Notes: generated by a model not told the origin, from the letters alone. A stretch of 64,000 nucleotides of DNA from Actinospica robiniae DSM 44927 (GCF_000504285.1 NZ_KI632511.1:4027372-4091371); one strand, 5' to 3'; positions 33,516-44,745 are shown, numbered from the stretch's first letter. Translations and numbers: made by a program.

Positions 33516-34610
33516 TCAGGCCTGTACGGTCCAGCCGCGCTCGGCCAGGCGCTCGGACAGGCCGGGCGCCGCGTCCGGATCAACGTACAGGGTGACCAGA
33601 CCGACCTGCTGCCCGGGTGAATGCTCGATGGTCAGATCCTCGATGTTGACCCCGGCCGCGCCGGCCGCCGCGAAGAGCCGGGCCAGCTCGCCCGGGGCGT
33701 CCCCGATGACCACCGGCACCGCGGCGTACGCGGCCCGGGGCGCGCCGTGCTTGCCCGGGATCCGGGCCACCCCGGAGTTGCCCCGGCGCAGCTGCCCGAC
33801 CAGCCCGGTCCCGGCCTCCGGGGCCAGCGCCGCGCCCTTGTCGGCGATCGCGCGCAGGTCGGCGATCACCGCGCCGAGGTCCCCGGCGTACTCCTCGAGC
33901 ACGTCCGCGACCGCGCCGGCGTTGGCGCTGAGGATCTCCAGCCACAGCTCCGGGTCGCCCGCGGCGATCCGGGTGACATCGCGCACACCCTGCCCGGCGA
34001 TGCGCGCGGCGTCCTCGGTGGCGTACTCGAGCCGGGCCGCCATCAGCGCCGAGACCAGGTGCGGGGCGTGCGAGATCAGCGCGACGGCGCGGTCGTGCTC
34101 GGCCGGGTCCATCACCACCGGCACCGAGCCGCACAGCGAGACCAGCTCCAGCGCGCGGTTGAGCGCCTCCCGGCCGGTGTCCGCGGTCGGGGTCAGCACC
34201 CACGGCCGGCCCTCGAACAGGTCGGCCCGGGCGGCCAGCGGCCCGCTCTTCTCCCGGCCGGCCAGCGGGTGCCCGCCGATGTACGAGGCGGTGTCCAGGC
34301 CGCGGGCGACGGCGTCGGCGACCGGGCCGCCCTTGACCGAGCACACGTCGGTGTAGCAGCGGGCCAGGCCGCGCCGCTGCGCCTCGGCCAGCGCCGAGGC
34401 CACGTGCGCCGGCGGCACGGCGAGCACGGCCAGGTCGGCCGGCTGCCCGGCGCCCTCGGGCGCGAGCAGCGTGCCGGCGCCCAGCGAGGCGGCCGTGCGC
34501 ACGGCGTCCTGGTCCCGGTCCTCGAGCAGCACCAGCACGCCGTGCCGGCTCAGCGCCAGCGCGACCGAAGTGCCGACCAGGCCGGTGCCGATCACTACCG
34601 CGGTTTTCAT
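33516..34610 (-). CDS. tyrA: Prephenate dehydrogenase (TyrA) with C-terminal ACT domain
   Basis: The NAD(P)-binding loop is VVIGTGLVGTSVALALS (about 4-20), and the active-site block YIGGHPLAGREKSGPLAARA (about 115-134) contains the catalytic His. The C-terminal ACT region (VVIGDAPGELARLFAAAGAA to LVTLYVD, about 285-350) should bind tyrosine for feedback control. ATG 34610 is used; an upstream ATG at 34625 lacks support. It forms a tyrosine/phenylalanine pathway pair with the adjacent chorismate mutase. Confidence 0.94.
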   Translation of the reverse strand: MKTAVVIGTGLVGTSVALALSRHGVLVLLEDRDQDAVRTAASLGAGTLLAPEGAGQPADLAVLAVPPAHVASALAEAQRRGLARCYTDVCSVKGGPVADAVARGLDTASYIGGHPLAGREKSGPLAARADLFEGRPWVLTPTADTGREALNRALELVSLCGSVPVVMDPAEHDRAVALISHAPHLVSALMAARLEYATEDAARIAGQGVRDVTRIAAGDPELWLEILSANAGAVADVLEEYAGDLGAVIADLRAIADKGAALAPEAGTGLVGQLRRGNSGVARIPGKHGAPRAAYAAVPVVIGDAPGELARLFAAAGAAGVNIEDLTIEHSPGQQVGLVTLYVDPDAAPGLSERLAERGWTVQA

Positions 34611-34677
34611 CAGTTCCCTCAACATGGCTCGGGACGTGGTACAGGTCTTGAGATTCCGGCGCGGGCGCGCCCGGGAG

Positions 34678-35052
34678 CTACTGCGCGATGTCGCGGCGCA
34701 GCACGGCCGCGCCGCCCAGATAGACGTGCCTGACCTCGGCCTTGGCCCGCATCGTCTCCACGTGCGCGAGGACGCGCACCACCCGGGGCAGCGCGTCCGG
34801 CTTGGCGATCTCGGTCGCGCACAGCAGCGGAGTGTCGGCCAGGCCCAGCTCGCGGGCGGCCAGCGCCGGGAACTCGCTGGTCAGGTCCGGGGTGGCGGTG
34901 AACAGCAGGGAGATGACGTCGTCCGGGGTGAGCGCGTTGGCCTCGAGCAGCGCCGTCACCAGCTCGGTCGTCGCGGCCAGCACCTGCTCGCGCCGGTCCG
35001 CGGCCACCTGGACCGCGCCGCGCACCGCCCTGACCGCCACTCGCGTCTTCAC
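34678..35052 (-). CDS. aroH: Chorismate mutase, AroH type
   Basis: This 124-aa enzyme of the trimeric pseudo-alpha/beta-barrel class converts chorismate to prephenate, the TyrA substrate. Conserved residues appear in VRAVRGAVQVAADRREQVL (Arg near the N-terminus), LLFTATPDLTSEFPA (about 52-66) and PLLCATEIAKPDALPRVVRV (Cys and Arg of the active site, about 78-97). GTG 35052 is chosen because the family begins a few residues before VRAVRGA; upstream codons are Pro/Arg-rich noise. Confidence 0.92.
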   Translation of the reverse strand: MKTRVAVRAVRGAVQVAADRREQVLAATTELVTALLEANALTPDDVISLLFTATPDLTSEFPALAARELGLADTPLLCATEIAKPDALPRVVRVLAHVETMRAKAEVRHVYLGGAAVLRRDIAQ

Positions 35053-35231
35053 CGCCTCGTCGAGCCCGTCCCGCCCCCCGCGCGCCGCGGCGGTCGTCGT
35101 CCGGGCCAGGGTATCCGGGGGTGGGCCCGGGCCGCCAACGCTCGCCGGCCGGCCGTCCTCACCCGTACGAGTACACCGGCTGACGAACTCCCGGCGGCTT
35201 GCTGATAAGCTGGTAGCCCGTGGATGCGTAA

Positions 35232-36941
<1,710 letters not shown>

Positions 36942-36987
36942 CGCGGGCTCGGCCCGGTCGGGGCCGGAACCGGGCAGAATCTGAGCC

Positions 36988-37620
36988 ATGGTGAAGTACG
37001 AGTTCGAGGACATCCCGGAGCACTGGCCGGTGCTGGAGAGCCGGGTGCTGGCCGAGGGCGGCATCACGGACTACCGCGAGGACCTGGTGCGGATGGTCGA
37101 CGGCACGAAGGGCCGGCGGCAGTACACCACGCACCACGGCGCGGTGGCCGTGCTCGCGCTGGACGAGCAGGACCGGATGCTGACGCTGCGTCAGTACCGT
37201 CACCCGGTGCGGCTGCTGATGTGGGAACTGCCCGCCGGGCTGCTCGACCAGCCCGGGGAGCACCCGCGCGAGGCGGCCGAGCGGGAGCTGTTCGAGGAGG
37301 CGTACCTGGTGGCGGACGACTGGCGGGTGCTGGTCGACTACCGCAACTCCACCGGCACCTCGGACGAGGCGACCCGGGTCTTCCTGGCGCACGGGGTGCG
37401 CGAGGCCACCGGCGAGCGGTACGCGCGCACGGCCGAGGAGGCGGGCATCGTGGCGCAGTGGGTGCCGGTCTCCGAGATGCTCGGGCAGGTGCTCGCCGGC
37501 CGGATCGGCACCTCCTCCATCGTGGCGGCCGTCTGTGCCCTGACGGCGGCCCGGGCACAGCCGGGCGGGATCGACGCGCTGCGCCCGGCGGACGCGCCCT
37601 GGCCGGCCCGCCCCTTCTGA
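36988..37620 (+). CDS. NUDIX hydrolase (ADP-ribose pyrophosphatase-like)
   Basis: The Nudix box lies at about residues 80-105 within LPAGLLDQPGEHPREAAERE and LFEEAYLV, with the REx-EE core intact. The upstream strand TLRQYRHPVRLLMWELPAG is characteristic of ADP-ribose pyrophosphatases. ATG 36988 has a CAGAAT box 7 nt upstream and no ribosome site. In Streptomyces an analogous gene lies next to pyrG and xerD; xerD is missing here. 210 aa. Confidence 0.9.
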   Translation: MVKYEFEDIPEHWPVLESRVLAEGGITDYREDLVRMVDGTKGRRQYTTHHGAVAVLALDEQDRMLTLRQYRHPVRLLMWELPAGLLDQPGEHPREAAERELFEEAYLVADDWRVLVDYRNSTGTSDEATRVFLAHGVREATGERYARTAEEAGIVAQWVPVSEMLGQVLAGRIGTSSIVAAVCALTAARAQPGGIDALRPADAPWPARPF

Positions 37621-37637
37621 ATCTGACGAAGAATCCC

Positions 37638-37668
37638 GCCCCTGGCCTTGCATATCAAGGCCAGGGGC
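37638..37668 (+). terminator. Strong intrinsic terminator after the NUDIX gene
   Basis: A perfect 13-bp stem (37638-37650 with 37656-37668) encloses a CATAT loop and is followed by ACTTTCTT. This separates pyrG-nudix from ald. Confidence 0.85.
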
Positions 37669-37819
37669 ACTTTCTTCCTAAGAAGCAAGACGGAACCTGC
37701 CGACACTTCGTCGGGGCTTGCTGGAAACGCGGTGCACGATGTAAGGCGTTTCACGGCGGGGAGCGCATTAGGCTACGCGGCAGATCCCTACCCAGTTCCC
37801 CCCTCTTGGACGGTTCGTC

Positions 37820-38935
37820 GTGAAGGTCGGTATTCCCCGAGAAGTCAAGAACCACGAGTATCGCGTCGCGATCACCCCCGCCGGTGTGCACGAGCTCGTC
37901 CAGCACGGGCACGAGGTGTTCGTCGAGACCGACGCCGGGGTGGGCTCCTCCATCCCGAACGAGGAGTACGCGGCGGCCGGGGCGGCCATACTGCCGAGCG
38001 CGGACGAGATCTGGGCCACCGGCGAGCTGATCCTGAAGGTCAAGGAGCCGATCGCGTCCGAGTACCACCGGATGCGCGCGGACCAGACCCTGTTCACCTA
38101 CCTGCACCTGGCCGCCTCGCGCGAGTGCACGGACGCGCTGCTGCAGGCCGGCACCACCGCCATCGCCTACGAGACGGTGCAGCTGCCCAACGGCGCGCTG
38201 CCGCTGCTCGCCCCCATGTCCGAGGTGGCCGGCCGGCTCGCCCCGCAGGTCGGCGCGTACAACCTGATGCGCTTCTCCGGCGGCCGCGGCGTGCTGCCGG
38301 GCGGCGTGCCGGGCGTGACCCCGGCCCAGTGCGTGGTCGTCGGCGCGGGCGTGTCCGGCTGGCACGCGGCCACCATCGCGATCGGCATGGGCTTCGACGT
38401 GACCCTGCTCGACCGCGACATCACCAAGCTGCGCGAGGCCGACAAGGTCTTCGGCAACCGGGTCAAGACGCAGGCCTCGAACGCCTACAACCTCGAGCGC
38501 GCCTGCCTGACCGCCGACCTGGTGGTCGGCGCGGTGCTGATCCCGGGCGCCAAGGCGCCGAAGCTGGTGACCAACGAGCTGGTGTCCCGGATGAAGCCGG
38601 GCTCGGTGCTGGTGGACATCGCCATCGACCAGGGCGGCTGCTTCGAGGACTCGCACCCGACCACGCACGCCGAGCCCACCTTCAAGGTGCACGAGTCGGT
38701 TTTCTACTGCGTGGCCAACATGCCGGGCGCGGTGGCGAACACCTCCACCTTCGCGCTCACCAACGTCACCCTGCCGTACGCGGTGGAGCTGGCCAACAAG
38801 GGCTGGCGCGAAGCCTGCCGCTCGGACCACGCGCTCGCCCTGGGTCTCAACACCCATCAGGGCGAGCTCACCTACGCCCCGGTCGCCGACGCTCACGGAC
38901 TCGGCCACCTCAAGCTGGACGAGGTGCTCTCCTAA
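37820..38935 (+). CDS. ald: Alanine dehydrogenase
   Basis: This NAD-dependent enzyme interconverts alanine and pyruvate plus ammonia. The N-terminus [20 protein letters not shown] is diagnostic. The catalytic Lys lies in LILKVKEPI (about 74) and the His in FTYLHLAA (about 95). The NAD loop [19 protein letters not shown] is at about 172-190. The GTG start at 37820 fits this N-terminus. 371 aa, normal. A TAGGCT box about 50 bp upstream could be the -10 element. Confidence 0.96.
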   Translation: MKVGIPREVKNHEYRVAITPAGVHELVQHGHEVFVETDAGVGSSIPNEEYAAAGAAILPSADEIWATGELILKVKEPIASEYHRMRADQTLFTYLHLAASRECTDALLQAGTTAIAYETVQLPNGALPLLAPMSEVAGRLAPQVGAYNLMRFSGGRGVLPGGVPGVTPAQCVVVGAGVSGWHAATIAIGMGFDVTLLDRDITKLREADKVFGNRVKTQASNAYNLERACLTADLVVGAVLIPGAKAPKLVTNELVSRMKPGSVLVDIAIDQGGCFEDSHPTTHAEPTFKVHESVFYCVANMPGAVANTSTFALTNVTLPYAVELANKGWREACRSDHALALGLNTHQGELTYAPVADAHGLGHLKLDEVLS

Positions 38936-38964
38936 GAGCCCGGACTCCCAGCAGGGGCAGACGA

Positions 38965-39003
38965 CAGCGCCCCGGTTCCGCGTGCGGGCGAACCGGGGCG
39001 CTG
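38965..39003. terminator. Bidirectional terminator between ald and the four-helix protein
   Basis: A perfect 14-bp stem (38965-38978 with 38990-39003) has an 11-nt loop. It sits between two converging genes and just clears both stop codons. Confidence 0.8.
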
Positions 39004-39011
39004 ACGTGTGT

Positions 39012-39932
39012 TCAGCTCCACTGCTGCGGCGGCTGCTGGGGCTGCTGCGGCGGCTGGGGCTGGCCGTAAGGCTGCTGCTGCTGGGGCGGCTGCTGCGGCT
39101 GATCGTAAGGCTGCTGCGGGTACTGCGGCTGCTGGCCGTACTGGCCCTGCTGCGGCGGCTGGCCGTACTGCGGCTGCTGCTGGGGCGGCTGACCGTAAGG
39201 CTGCTGCGGCTGCTGCGGGTACTGGGGCTGCTGGCCGTACTGGCCCTGCTGCGGGGGCTGGCCGTATTGCGGCTGCTGCCCGTACTGCGGCTGCTGCTGG
39301 GGCGGCTGACCGTAAGGCTGCTGAGGCTGCTGCGGGTACTGCGGCTGCTGACCGTACTGCGGCTGGCCGTAGGCCTGCTGCTGCGGCTGGCCGAACGGCT
39401 GCTGACCGTAGGCGCCGAACGCCGGGGCGGCCGCGGCGGCCGGCGGCTGTCGCATCCCCCAGATCGAGACGCCGACGACCGCGAGGGCGGCGAGCAGGCC
39501 GAGGTAGAGCCCGAAGTCGGCGCCGGAGGAGACGTCCAGCTTGACGCCGTCCTCCTCGGTCGGCGGCTTGAAGAACGTCAGCCACCGCACCACCACCAGG
39601 ATCACGCCCAGCGCCCCGACGCCGATGCCCACCTGGTAGAAGAGTTTGCCCGCGAGCAGCTGCGGCGCGAACAACGAACGCAGCGCCAGGATGCCGAGGA
39701 TCAGCAGGAGCACCATCGGAATCCACACCAGCGGACCGGCGATGGTCTGACCGTCGAGGCTTCCGGACGAGGGCGAGTTCCAGCCGCTCACCGTGACGGA
39801 GAGGCTCTGCGACGCGTCTCCGGCGGTGGCCGTATCAGACAGCTTGTACCAGGGCAGGAAGGTGGCGATGAAAGCGATCAGTCCCGCGGCGGCGATCACG
39901 ATGTCCGGCGTGGCGAGCTTACGTTGATTCAC
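39012..39932 (-). CDS. Four-helix membrane protein with Gln/Pro/Tyr-rich tail
   Basis: GTG 39932 is the start: GGAGGGG lies 6 nt upstream on the minus strand, and an overlapping ATG is followed at once by a stop. The first 170 residues hold four hydrophobic helices (e.g. [40 protein letters not shown]). The remaining 130 are built from repeats such as [20 protein letters not shown], a prion-like low-complexity tail expected in the cytoplasm. Similar layouts occur in other actinobacterial proteins of unknown function. The repeats are also visible in DNA (about 39040-39390). Confidence 0.8.
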   Translation of the reverse strand: MNQRKLATPDIVIAAAGLIAFIATFLPWYKLSDTATAGDASQSLSVTVSGWNSPSSGSLDGQTIAGPLVWIPMVLLLILGILALRSLFAPQLLAGKLFYQVGIGVGALGVILVVVRWLTFFKPPTEEDGVKLDVSSGADFGLYLGLLAALAVVGVSIWGMRQPPAAAAAPAFGAYGQQPFGQPQQQAYGQPQYGQQPQYPQQPQQPYGQPPQQQPQYGQQPQYGQPPQQGQYGQQPQYPQQPQQPYGQPPQQQPQYGQPPQQGQYGQQPQYPQQPYDQPQQPPQQQQPYGQPQPPQQPQQPPQQWS

Positions 39933-40369
39933 ATGGATCCCCTCCGTGAACGATAAGTCGGGTTGCAGCATACGGTAATCGGGACGTCAGAAAACAGATG
40001 AGTCGTCTTCTTTGACGCGTTCTCAGCCTGCACGCTCCGCCCTGACGATCCGTCAGGACGATGACCCCACCGTGGAGACTTGTCGACAAATCTGCAACAG
40101 TCTGCGGGCGTTAGCCCGCATGGGCGATGCTTCTTTGCTCTCATTGCACCATATTGTCTAGAGTCTGCACCGTCCGGCCTGGCGGAACGCGGTGAAGTGA
40201 GCGAGTCGATAGGTCGACAATTGCACCCGGAGCGGTGGACACTAGGGCGTGCGAGTACGAGCGCTGCCCGCCCGGCGGGCGCCGTCCACCGGCCACCGGC
40301 GCGCACTCGCGGCGCGGTGACGACAAGACGCCATCTACGAACTGGGGGGCCTGGGAGGATGACCGGCAG
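39933..40369. other. Intergenic region upstream of parA
   Basis: No gene is visible in these 437 bp. There is a short hairpin CCTGACG-ATC-CGTCAGG (40041-40057) and an octamer GTCGACAA present twice (40082-40089 and 40213-40220). No 16-bp parS-like palindrome is seen. The region must hold divergent promoters for the membrane-protein gene and for parA. Confidence 0.5.
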
Positions 40370-41404
40370 GTGACTGATTCGACCATGACGACGGCTTCGG
40401 GCGGTCAGGCCGGCCGTTGGGCCGGCGACGTCGAGATCGACGATCCATACGGCATCGACGACGAGCTTCGCTACGAGGACGGGTTCGACCCCGATGCGGA
40501 GATAGAGCCCGATCCCGAGTACGCGGCCACCCTGGCCCCGGACCCGGCGACGCAGCGGCGCGAGCGGGTCGGCCCGACCGGGCGCCCGATGCCGCGCTTC
40601 CCGGCCCCGCGGCCGGCCATGGAGCACGGCCCGGCCAAGATCATCGCCATGTGCAACCAGAAGGGCGGGGTGGGCAAGACCACCTCGACCATCAACCTGG
40701 GCGCGGCGCTGGCCGAGTACGGACGCAAGGTGCTGCTGGTCGACTTCGACCCGCAGGGCGCGCTGTCGGTGGGCCTGGGCGTGAACCCGATGGAGCTCGA
40801 CCGCACCGTCTACAACCTGCTGATGGAGCGGGGTGTCTCGATCGAGGACATCCTGCTCAAGACCATCACGCCGGGGATGGACCTGCTGCCGAGCAACATC
40901 GACCTGTCCGCGGCCGAGGTGCAGCTGGTCACCGAGGTGGCCCGGGAGTCGGCGCTGGCGCGCTCGCTCAAGCCCGCGCTGAGCGAGTACGACTACGTCA
41001 TCATCGACTGCCAGCCCTCGCTCGGCCTGCTCACCGTCAATGCCCTGACGGCCGCGCACAGCGTGATCGTGCCGCTCGAGTGCGAGTTCTTCGCGCTGCG
41101 CGGCGTGGCCCTGCTGACCGAGACGATCGAGAAGGTGCGCGAGCGGCTCAACCCGGACCTCGAGCTCGACGGCATCCTGGCCACCATGTACGACGCGCGC
41201 ACCGTGCACAGCCGGGAGGTGCTCGCCCGGGTCGTGCAGGCCTTCGGCGAGCAGGTCTTCCACACCGTGATCGGCCGCACCGTCCGCTTCCCGGAGACCA
41301 CGGTCGCCGGCGAGCCGATCACCTCCTACGCCTCGAGCTCGGTCGGCGCCGCCGCCTACCGCCAGCTGGCGAGGGAGGTGCTCGCGCGGTGCCCCGTCGC
41401 GTGA
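40370..41404 (+). CDS. parA: ParA/Soj family ATPase
   Basis: A deviant Walker A box MCNQKGGVGKTTSTINLG (about 92-109) and the later IDCQPSLGLLTVNAL define a ParA-type ATPase. An acidic 80-residue N-terminal extension precedes it. GTG 40370 has GGGAGG (40353-40358) 11 nt upstream; ATG 40385 is an alternative. No ParB partner follows. Instead a small RHH-like gene and scpAB come next, an arrangement conserved in actinomycetes, so this is the scpAB-linked ParA and not the origin-linked one. Confidence 0.9.
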   Translation: MTDSTMTTASGGQAGRWAGDVEIDDPYGIDDELRYEDGFDPDAEIEPDPEYAATLAPDPATQRRERVGPTGRPMPRFPAPRPAMEHGPAKIIAMCNQKGGVGKTTSTINLGAALAEYGRKVLLVDFDPQGALSVGLGVNPMELDRTVYNLLMERGVSIEDILLKTITPGMDLLPSNIDLSAAEVQLVTEVARESALARSLKPALSEYDYVIIDCQPSLGLLTVNALTAAHSVIVPLECEFFALRGVALLTETIEKVRERLNPDLELDGILATMYDARTVHSREVLARVVQAFGEQVFHTVIGRTVRFPETTVAGEPITSYASSSVGAAAYRQLAREVLARCPVA

Positions 41405-41406
41405 GG

Positions 41407-41820
41407 ATGCCCGGGGCCGACGAGCTGTTCGGGCGCGGCCCCGTGACGCTGGGCAACACGGCGGCGCGGTTGCGGGCCGTGCCCGACCCGGTGGAGGACG
41501 AGGACGAGGCGGACGAGCCGGCGTTGCCGCCGCAGCGCTCCGCCGCCCCGCGGCTGCCGGCCTCCTCGGCCGGCCGCTCCGGGGGGCGGGCCTCGGGCCG
41601 GGAGCGGCACGACGAGAAGATCACCGTGTACGTCTCGCCGGAGGAGCTCGTCGGGCTCGAGCAGGCCCGGATCATGCTGCGCGCCGGGCACGGGCTCTCG
41701 GTGGACCGGGGCCGGATCGTGCGCGAGGCGGTGAACCTGGTGCTGGCCGACCTGAGCGAGCACGGCGAGGACTCCAGCCTGGTCCGGATCCTGCGCGCCG
41801 AGTGCTACCGGCAGCGCTAG
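41407..41820 (+). CDS. Small conserved protein with ribbon-helix-helix-like C-terminus, between parA and scpA
   Basis: The 137-aa product begins 2 bp after the parA stop, so it is cotranscribed. Residues 1-70 are low complexity. The C-terminal 65 residues start DEKITVYVSPEELVGLEQAR and include GLSVDRGRIVREAVNLVLAD, a strand-helix-helix pattern like Arc/CopG DNA-binding domains. By position it resembles the small protein between parA and scpA in Streptomyces. It may serve as the DNA-binding partner of this ParA (inference). Confidence 0.7.
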   Translation: MPGADELFGRGPVTLGNTAARLRAVPDPVEDEDEADEPALPPQRSAAPRLPASSAGRSGGRASGRERHDEKITVYVSPEELVGLEQARIMLRAGHGLSVDRGRIVREAVNLVLADLSEHGEDSSLVRILRAECYRQR

Positions 41821-41931
41821 AGCTGTCTTCAGAACCTGTCTTCGAGGTGGCGCCGGGCGCGGCCGGGCGGGTGCGTCCGGCACGAGGGCGCGGCCGCGTG
41901 CGCGTGCTACAGCGGCGCCGCCACCACGTAA

Positions 41932-41944
41932 TAGAGTGATCGGG
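41932..41944 (+). promoter_or_regulatory. Leaderless-type -10 (TAGAGT) for scpA
   Basis: TAGAGT (41932-41937) precedes GTG 41944 by 6 nt. It gives scpAB its own promoter about 110 bp after the RHH-like gene. Confidence 0.5.
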
Positions 41945-42978
41945 TGGAGCAGAGTGTGGCCGAGGACGAGTCGGCGTCCGCGGCGCCGGAGGAGACCGAT
42001 GAGTCCCGCCCGCCCGCGGCCGTCGGCCCCGAGCCGGTCGTCCCGTTCTTCGGCCCCCCTGAGCCCGATCCGGACGACCCGAGTGTCTTCCGCGTACACC
42101 TGGCCGAGTTCCAAGGCCCGTTCGACCTGCTGCTCTCGCTGATCGCCCGGCACAAGCTGGACGTCACCACACTCGCCCTCTCGCAGGTCACCGACGACTT
42201 CATCGCCTACATCCGGGCCCAAGGCTCGGACTGGGACCTGGACGCCGCCAGCGAGTTCCTGCTGATCGCGGCCACCCTGCTGGATCTCAAGGCGGCCCGG
42301 CTGCTGCCGTCCGCGGAGGTCGAGGACGAGGAGGACCTCGCCCTGCTCGAGGCGCGCGACCTGCTCTTCGCCCGGCTGCTGCAGTACCGCGCGTACAAGC
42401 AGATCGCGGCCGGCCTGTCCGAGTGGTACGCGCACGGCTCGCTGCGCCACCCGCGCTCGGTGCCGCTCGAGCCCGAGTTCCGCGACCTGCTGCCGGAGCT
42501 GGTCTTCGCGCTCACCCCGGAGCAGTTCGCCAAGCTGGCCGTGAAGGCGATGACGCCGAAGGTGCCGCCGCAGGTCTCGATCGCGCACATCCACCAGATC
42601 CAGGTGTCCGTGCGCGAACAGGCCGCGATCGTGGTGGAGAAGCTGCGGGTGCTGCGCACCGCCACGTTCCAGACCCTGGTCGCCGACGCCCCCGACACCC
42701 TGCACGTGGTGGCCCGGTTCCTCGCACTGCTCGAGCTCTTCCGGGAGCGCGCGGTCGGCTTCGACCAGGACCAGTCCGCCGCGTACGCGGAGCTGACGGT
42801 GCATTGGACCGGCGACGAGGACGGCGACATCGACGTGGACGGCGAGTACGACGAGGGCGACGCCGACGGCGAGGAAGAGGACGGCGCCGAGCGGCCGGCC
42901 CGGGCCGACTTCGCCGACATCACCGAGCTCACCGGTATTGCAGAGAGCGAATACGGCGACGAGGAGGACGAGTCGTGA
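41944..42978 (+). CDS. scpA: Segregation and condensation protein A
   Basis: This is the kleisin subunit that bridges SMC heads. The core starts VFRVHLAEFQGPFDLLLSLI (about 43-62) with the ScpA motif, then RHKLDVTTLALSQVTDDFI and AATLLDLKAARLLPS. The C-terminal winged helix (TFQTLVADAPDTLHVVARFL) follows. Acidic extensions lie at both ends; the last 60 residues are nearly all Asp/Glu/Gly. The stop overlaps scpB in GTGA. 344 aa. Confidence 0.95.
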   Translation: MEQSVAEDESASAAPEETDESRPPAAVGPEPVVPFFGPPEPDPDDPSVFRVHLAEFQGPFDLLLSLIARHKLDVTTLALSQVTDDFIAYIRAQGSDWDLDAASEFLLIAATLLDLKAARLLPSAEVEDEEDLALLEARDLLFARLLQYRAYKQIAAGLSEWYAHGSLRHPRSVPLEPEFRDLLPELVFALTPEQFAKLAVKAMTPKVPPQVSIAHIHQIQVSVREQAAIVVEKLRVLRTATFQTLVADAPDTLHVVARFLALLELFRERAVGFDQDQSAAYAELTVHWTGDEDGDIDVDGEYDEGDADGEEEDGAERPARADFADITELTGIAESEYGDEEDES

Positions 42979-43874
42979 CCGAGCAGGACCAGCCGACCAG
43001 CCCCGGCGCGGCGTTCTGGGCGGCCCGCGGCGTGCGGATCGAACCCGAGGCCGTCGAGGGCGGCGAGAGCGACGAGGCGCGGGACGAGCCCGGGCCCGAG
43101 TCGTCTCCGGGGGCGGTCCCGGAGGCGTTCGCGGAGCTGCCGGCCCAGCGCGCCGTCGGGCTCGGGCCGGACGCCGCGCCGGCGGTGGGCATCCCCGCGC
43201 CGACCCCGGCGCCGGAGCCCGTCACCGCGTACGCCGCGTACGCCCCGCCTGCCGAGGCCGCCGCGGCCGAGCCGGCCTGGCAGCTGACCGGCGGCGAGCT
43301 CGCGCTGCCGCTGCCCCCGCTCAAGACCTGCCTCGAGGCGATCCTGATGGTCGTGGACGAGCCGGCCACCGTGATCTCGCTGGCCCAAGTGCTCGAACGG
43401 CCCAAGGACGAGGTGGCCGAGGCTCTGACCGAGCTCGCGGAGGAATACACTGTCCAGGGTCGCGGGTTCGAACTGCGCGAGGTGGGCCTCGCCGGCGACG
43501 GCTCGCGCACCGGCTGGCGGATCTACTCGCGGGCCGAGTGCGCACCGGTGGTCGAGCGCTTCGTGCGCGACGGCCAGCAGGCCAAGCTGACCCAGGCGGC
43601 GCTGGAGACCCTGGCCGTGGTGGCTTACCGCCAGCCGGTGAGCCGGTCGAAGGTCTCCGCGATCCGCGGCGTGAACTGCGACGGGGTGATGCGCACGCTG
43701 CTGGCGCGCGGCCTGGTCGAGGAGTACGGCAGCGACCTGGAGACCGGCGCCGTGCTCTACCAGACCACCGGCTACTTCCTGGAGCGGATGGGCCTGCGGT
43801 CGCTGGAGGAACTGCCCGACCTGGCCCCGCTGCTGCCCGGCGCGGCCGAGGTCGAGGTGGAGGACTTCGCCTGA
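42975..43874 (+). CDS. scpB: Segregation and condensation protein B
   Basis: ScpB is the kite protein that binds ScpA. After a 110-residue acidic/proline-rich N-terminus, the tandem winged-helix core reads LKTCLEAILMVVDEPATVIS (about 116-135), AALETLAVVAYRQPVSRSKV (about 210-229) and IRGVNCDGVMRTLLARGLVE. The GTG at 42975 overlaps the scpA stop by 4 bp. 299 aa. Confidence 0.95.
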   Translation: MTEQDQPTSPGAAFWAARGVRIEPEAVEGGESDEARDEPGPESSPGAVPEAFAELPAQRAVGLGPDAAPAVGIPAPTPAPEPVTAYAAYAPPAEAAAAEPAWQLTGGELALPLPPLKTCLEAILMVVDEPATVISLAQVLERPKDEVAEALTELAEEYTVQGRGFELREVGLAGDGSRTGWRIYSRAECAPVVERFVRDGQQAKLTQAALETLAVVAYRQPVSRSKVSAIRGVNCDGVMRTLLARGLVEEYGSDLETGAVLYQTTGYFLERMGLRSLEELPDLAPLLPGAAEVEVEDFA

Positions 43875-43947
43875 CCCCGGGCCGCGCGGTGGGAGCCGCG
43901 GCCGTGATCGACTTCGAGCACTGTGAAACAAGGAAGGCACCACGACG

Positions 43948-44745
43948 ATGGAGCGGCGCACGGCCGGATCGGGCCGCGGCGGATCGAGCGGCGGGCGGCG
44001 GCCCCTGGCCGACCCCAACGAGGAGGGCGTGCGCCTGCAGAAGGTGCTGGCCGCGGCGGGCATCGGCTCGCGGCGGGTGTGCGAGGAGATCATCGAGATG
44101 GGCCGGGTCTCCGTGGACGGGAAGCGGGTGACCGAGCAGGGTATGCGGGTCAAGCCCGAGTCCGCGGTCATCCACGTGGACGGGATGCGCATCTCCTCCG
44201 CCCCGGACGCCTTCTACGTGGCCTTCAACAAGCCGCGCGGGGTCCTGTCCGCGATGCACGACCCGGAGGGCCGCCAGACCGTCGGCGACTACGTGGCCGA
44301 CCGCGGCCAGCGCCTGTTCCACGTGGGCCGGCTGGACGCGGACACCGAGGGCCTGATCCTGCTGATGAACGACGGCGAGCTGGCCAACCGGCTGGCCCAC
44401 CCGTCGTACGGCGTGCAGAAGACCTACCTGGCCCGGGTCGAGGGCGTCATCCCGCGGGACCTGGGCAAGCGGCTGCGCGACGGCATCGAGCTCGAGGACG
44501 GCTTCGCCCGGGTGGACTCGTTCCGGATGGTCGACGCGGTGGGCCGCAACGCGCTGGTCGAAGTGGTGATCCACGAGGGCCGCAAGCACATCGTGCGGCG
44601 GCTGCTGGCCGAGGCCGGGTTCCCGGTCAACCGGCTGGTGCGCACCCACTTCGGGCCGATCGCGCTGGGCGACCAGCGTCCCGGCAAGGTGCGCAACCTC
44701 AACCAGCAGGAGATCGGCTCGCTGTACAAGGCCGTCGGGCTCTGA
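43948..44745 (+). CDS. rluB: 23S rRNA pseudouridine synthase (RluB type)
   Basis: An S4 RNA-binding domain (RLQKVLAAAGIGSRRVCEE, about 29-47) is followed by the RsuA/RluB catalytic domain. The catalytic Asp is in VGRLDADTEGLILLMNDG (about 126-143), and KTYLARVEG and HEGRKHIVRRLLAEAGFPV are conserved. The N-terminus is Gly/Arg-rich. RluB modifies the peptidyl-transferase region of 23S rRNA. Last of the conserved plus-strand block. 265 aa. Confidence 0.94.
   Translation: MERRTAGSGRGGSSGGRRPLADPNEEGVRLQKVLAAAGIGSRRVCEEIIEMGRVSVDGKRVTEQGMRVKPESAVIHVDGMRISSAPDAFYVAFNKPRGVLSAMHDPEGRQTVGDYVADRGQRLFHVGRLDADTEGLILLMNDGELANRLAHPSYGVQKTYLARVEGVIPRDLGKRLRDGIELEDGFARVDSFRMVDAVGRNALVEVVIHEGRKHIVRRLLAEAGFPVNRLVRTHFGPIALGDQRPGKVRNLNQQEIGSLYKAVGL

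Noticed and set aside
39040-39390. CRISPR array in the repeated region of the four-helix protein gene
   Set aside because: The repeats are imperfect, contiguous, in frame and encode Gln/Pro/Tyr units, without spacers of uniform length.
40041-40220. parS centromere sites upstream of parA
   Set aside because: The only repeats are a 7-bp hairpin and a GTCGACAA octamer; nothing resembles the 16-bp parS palindrome.
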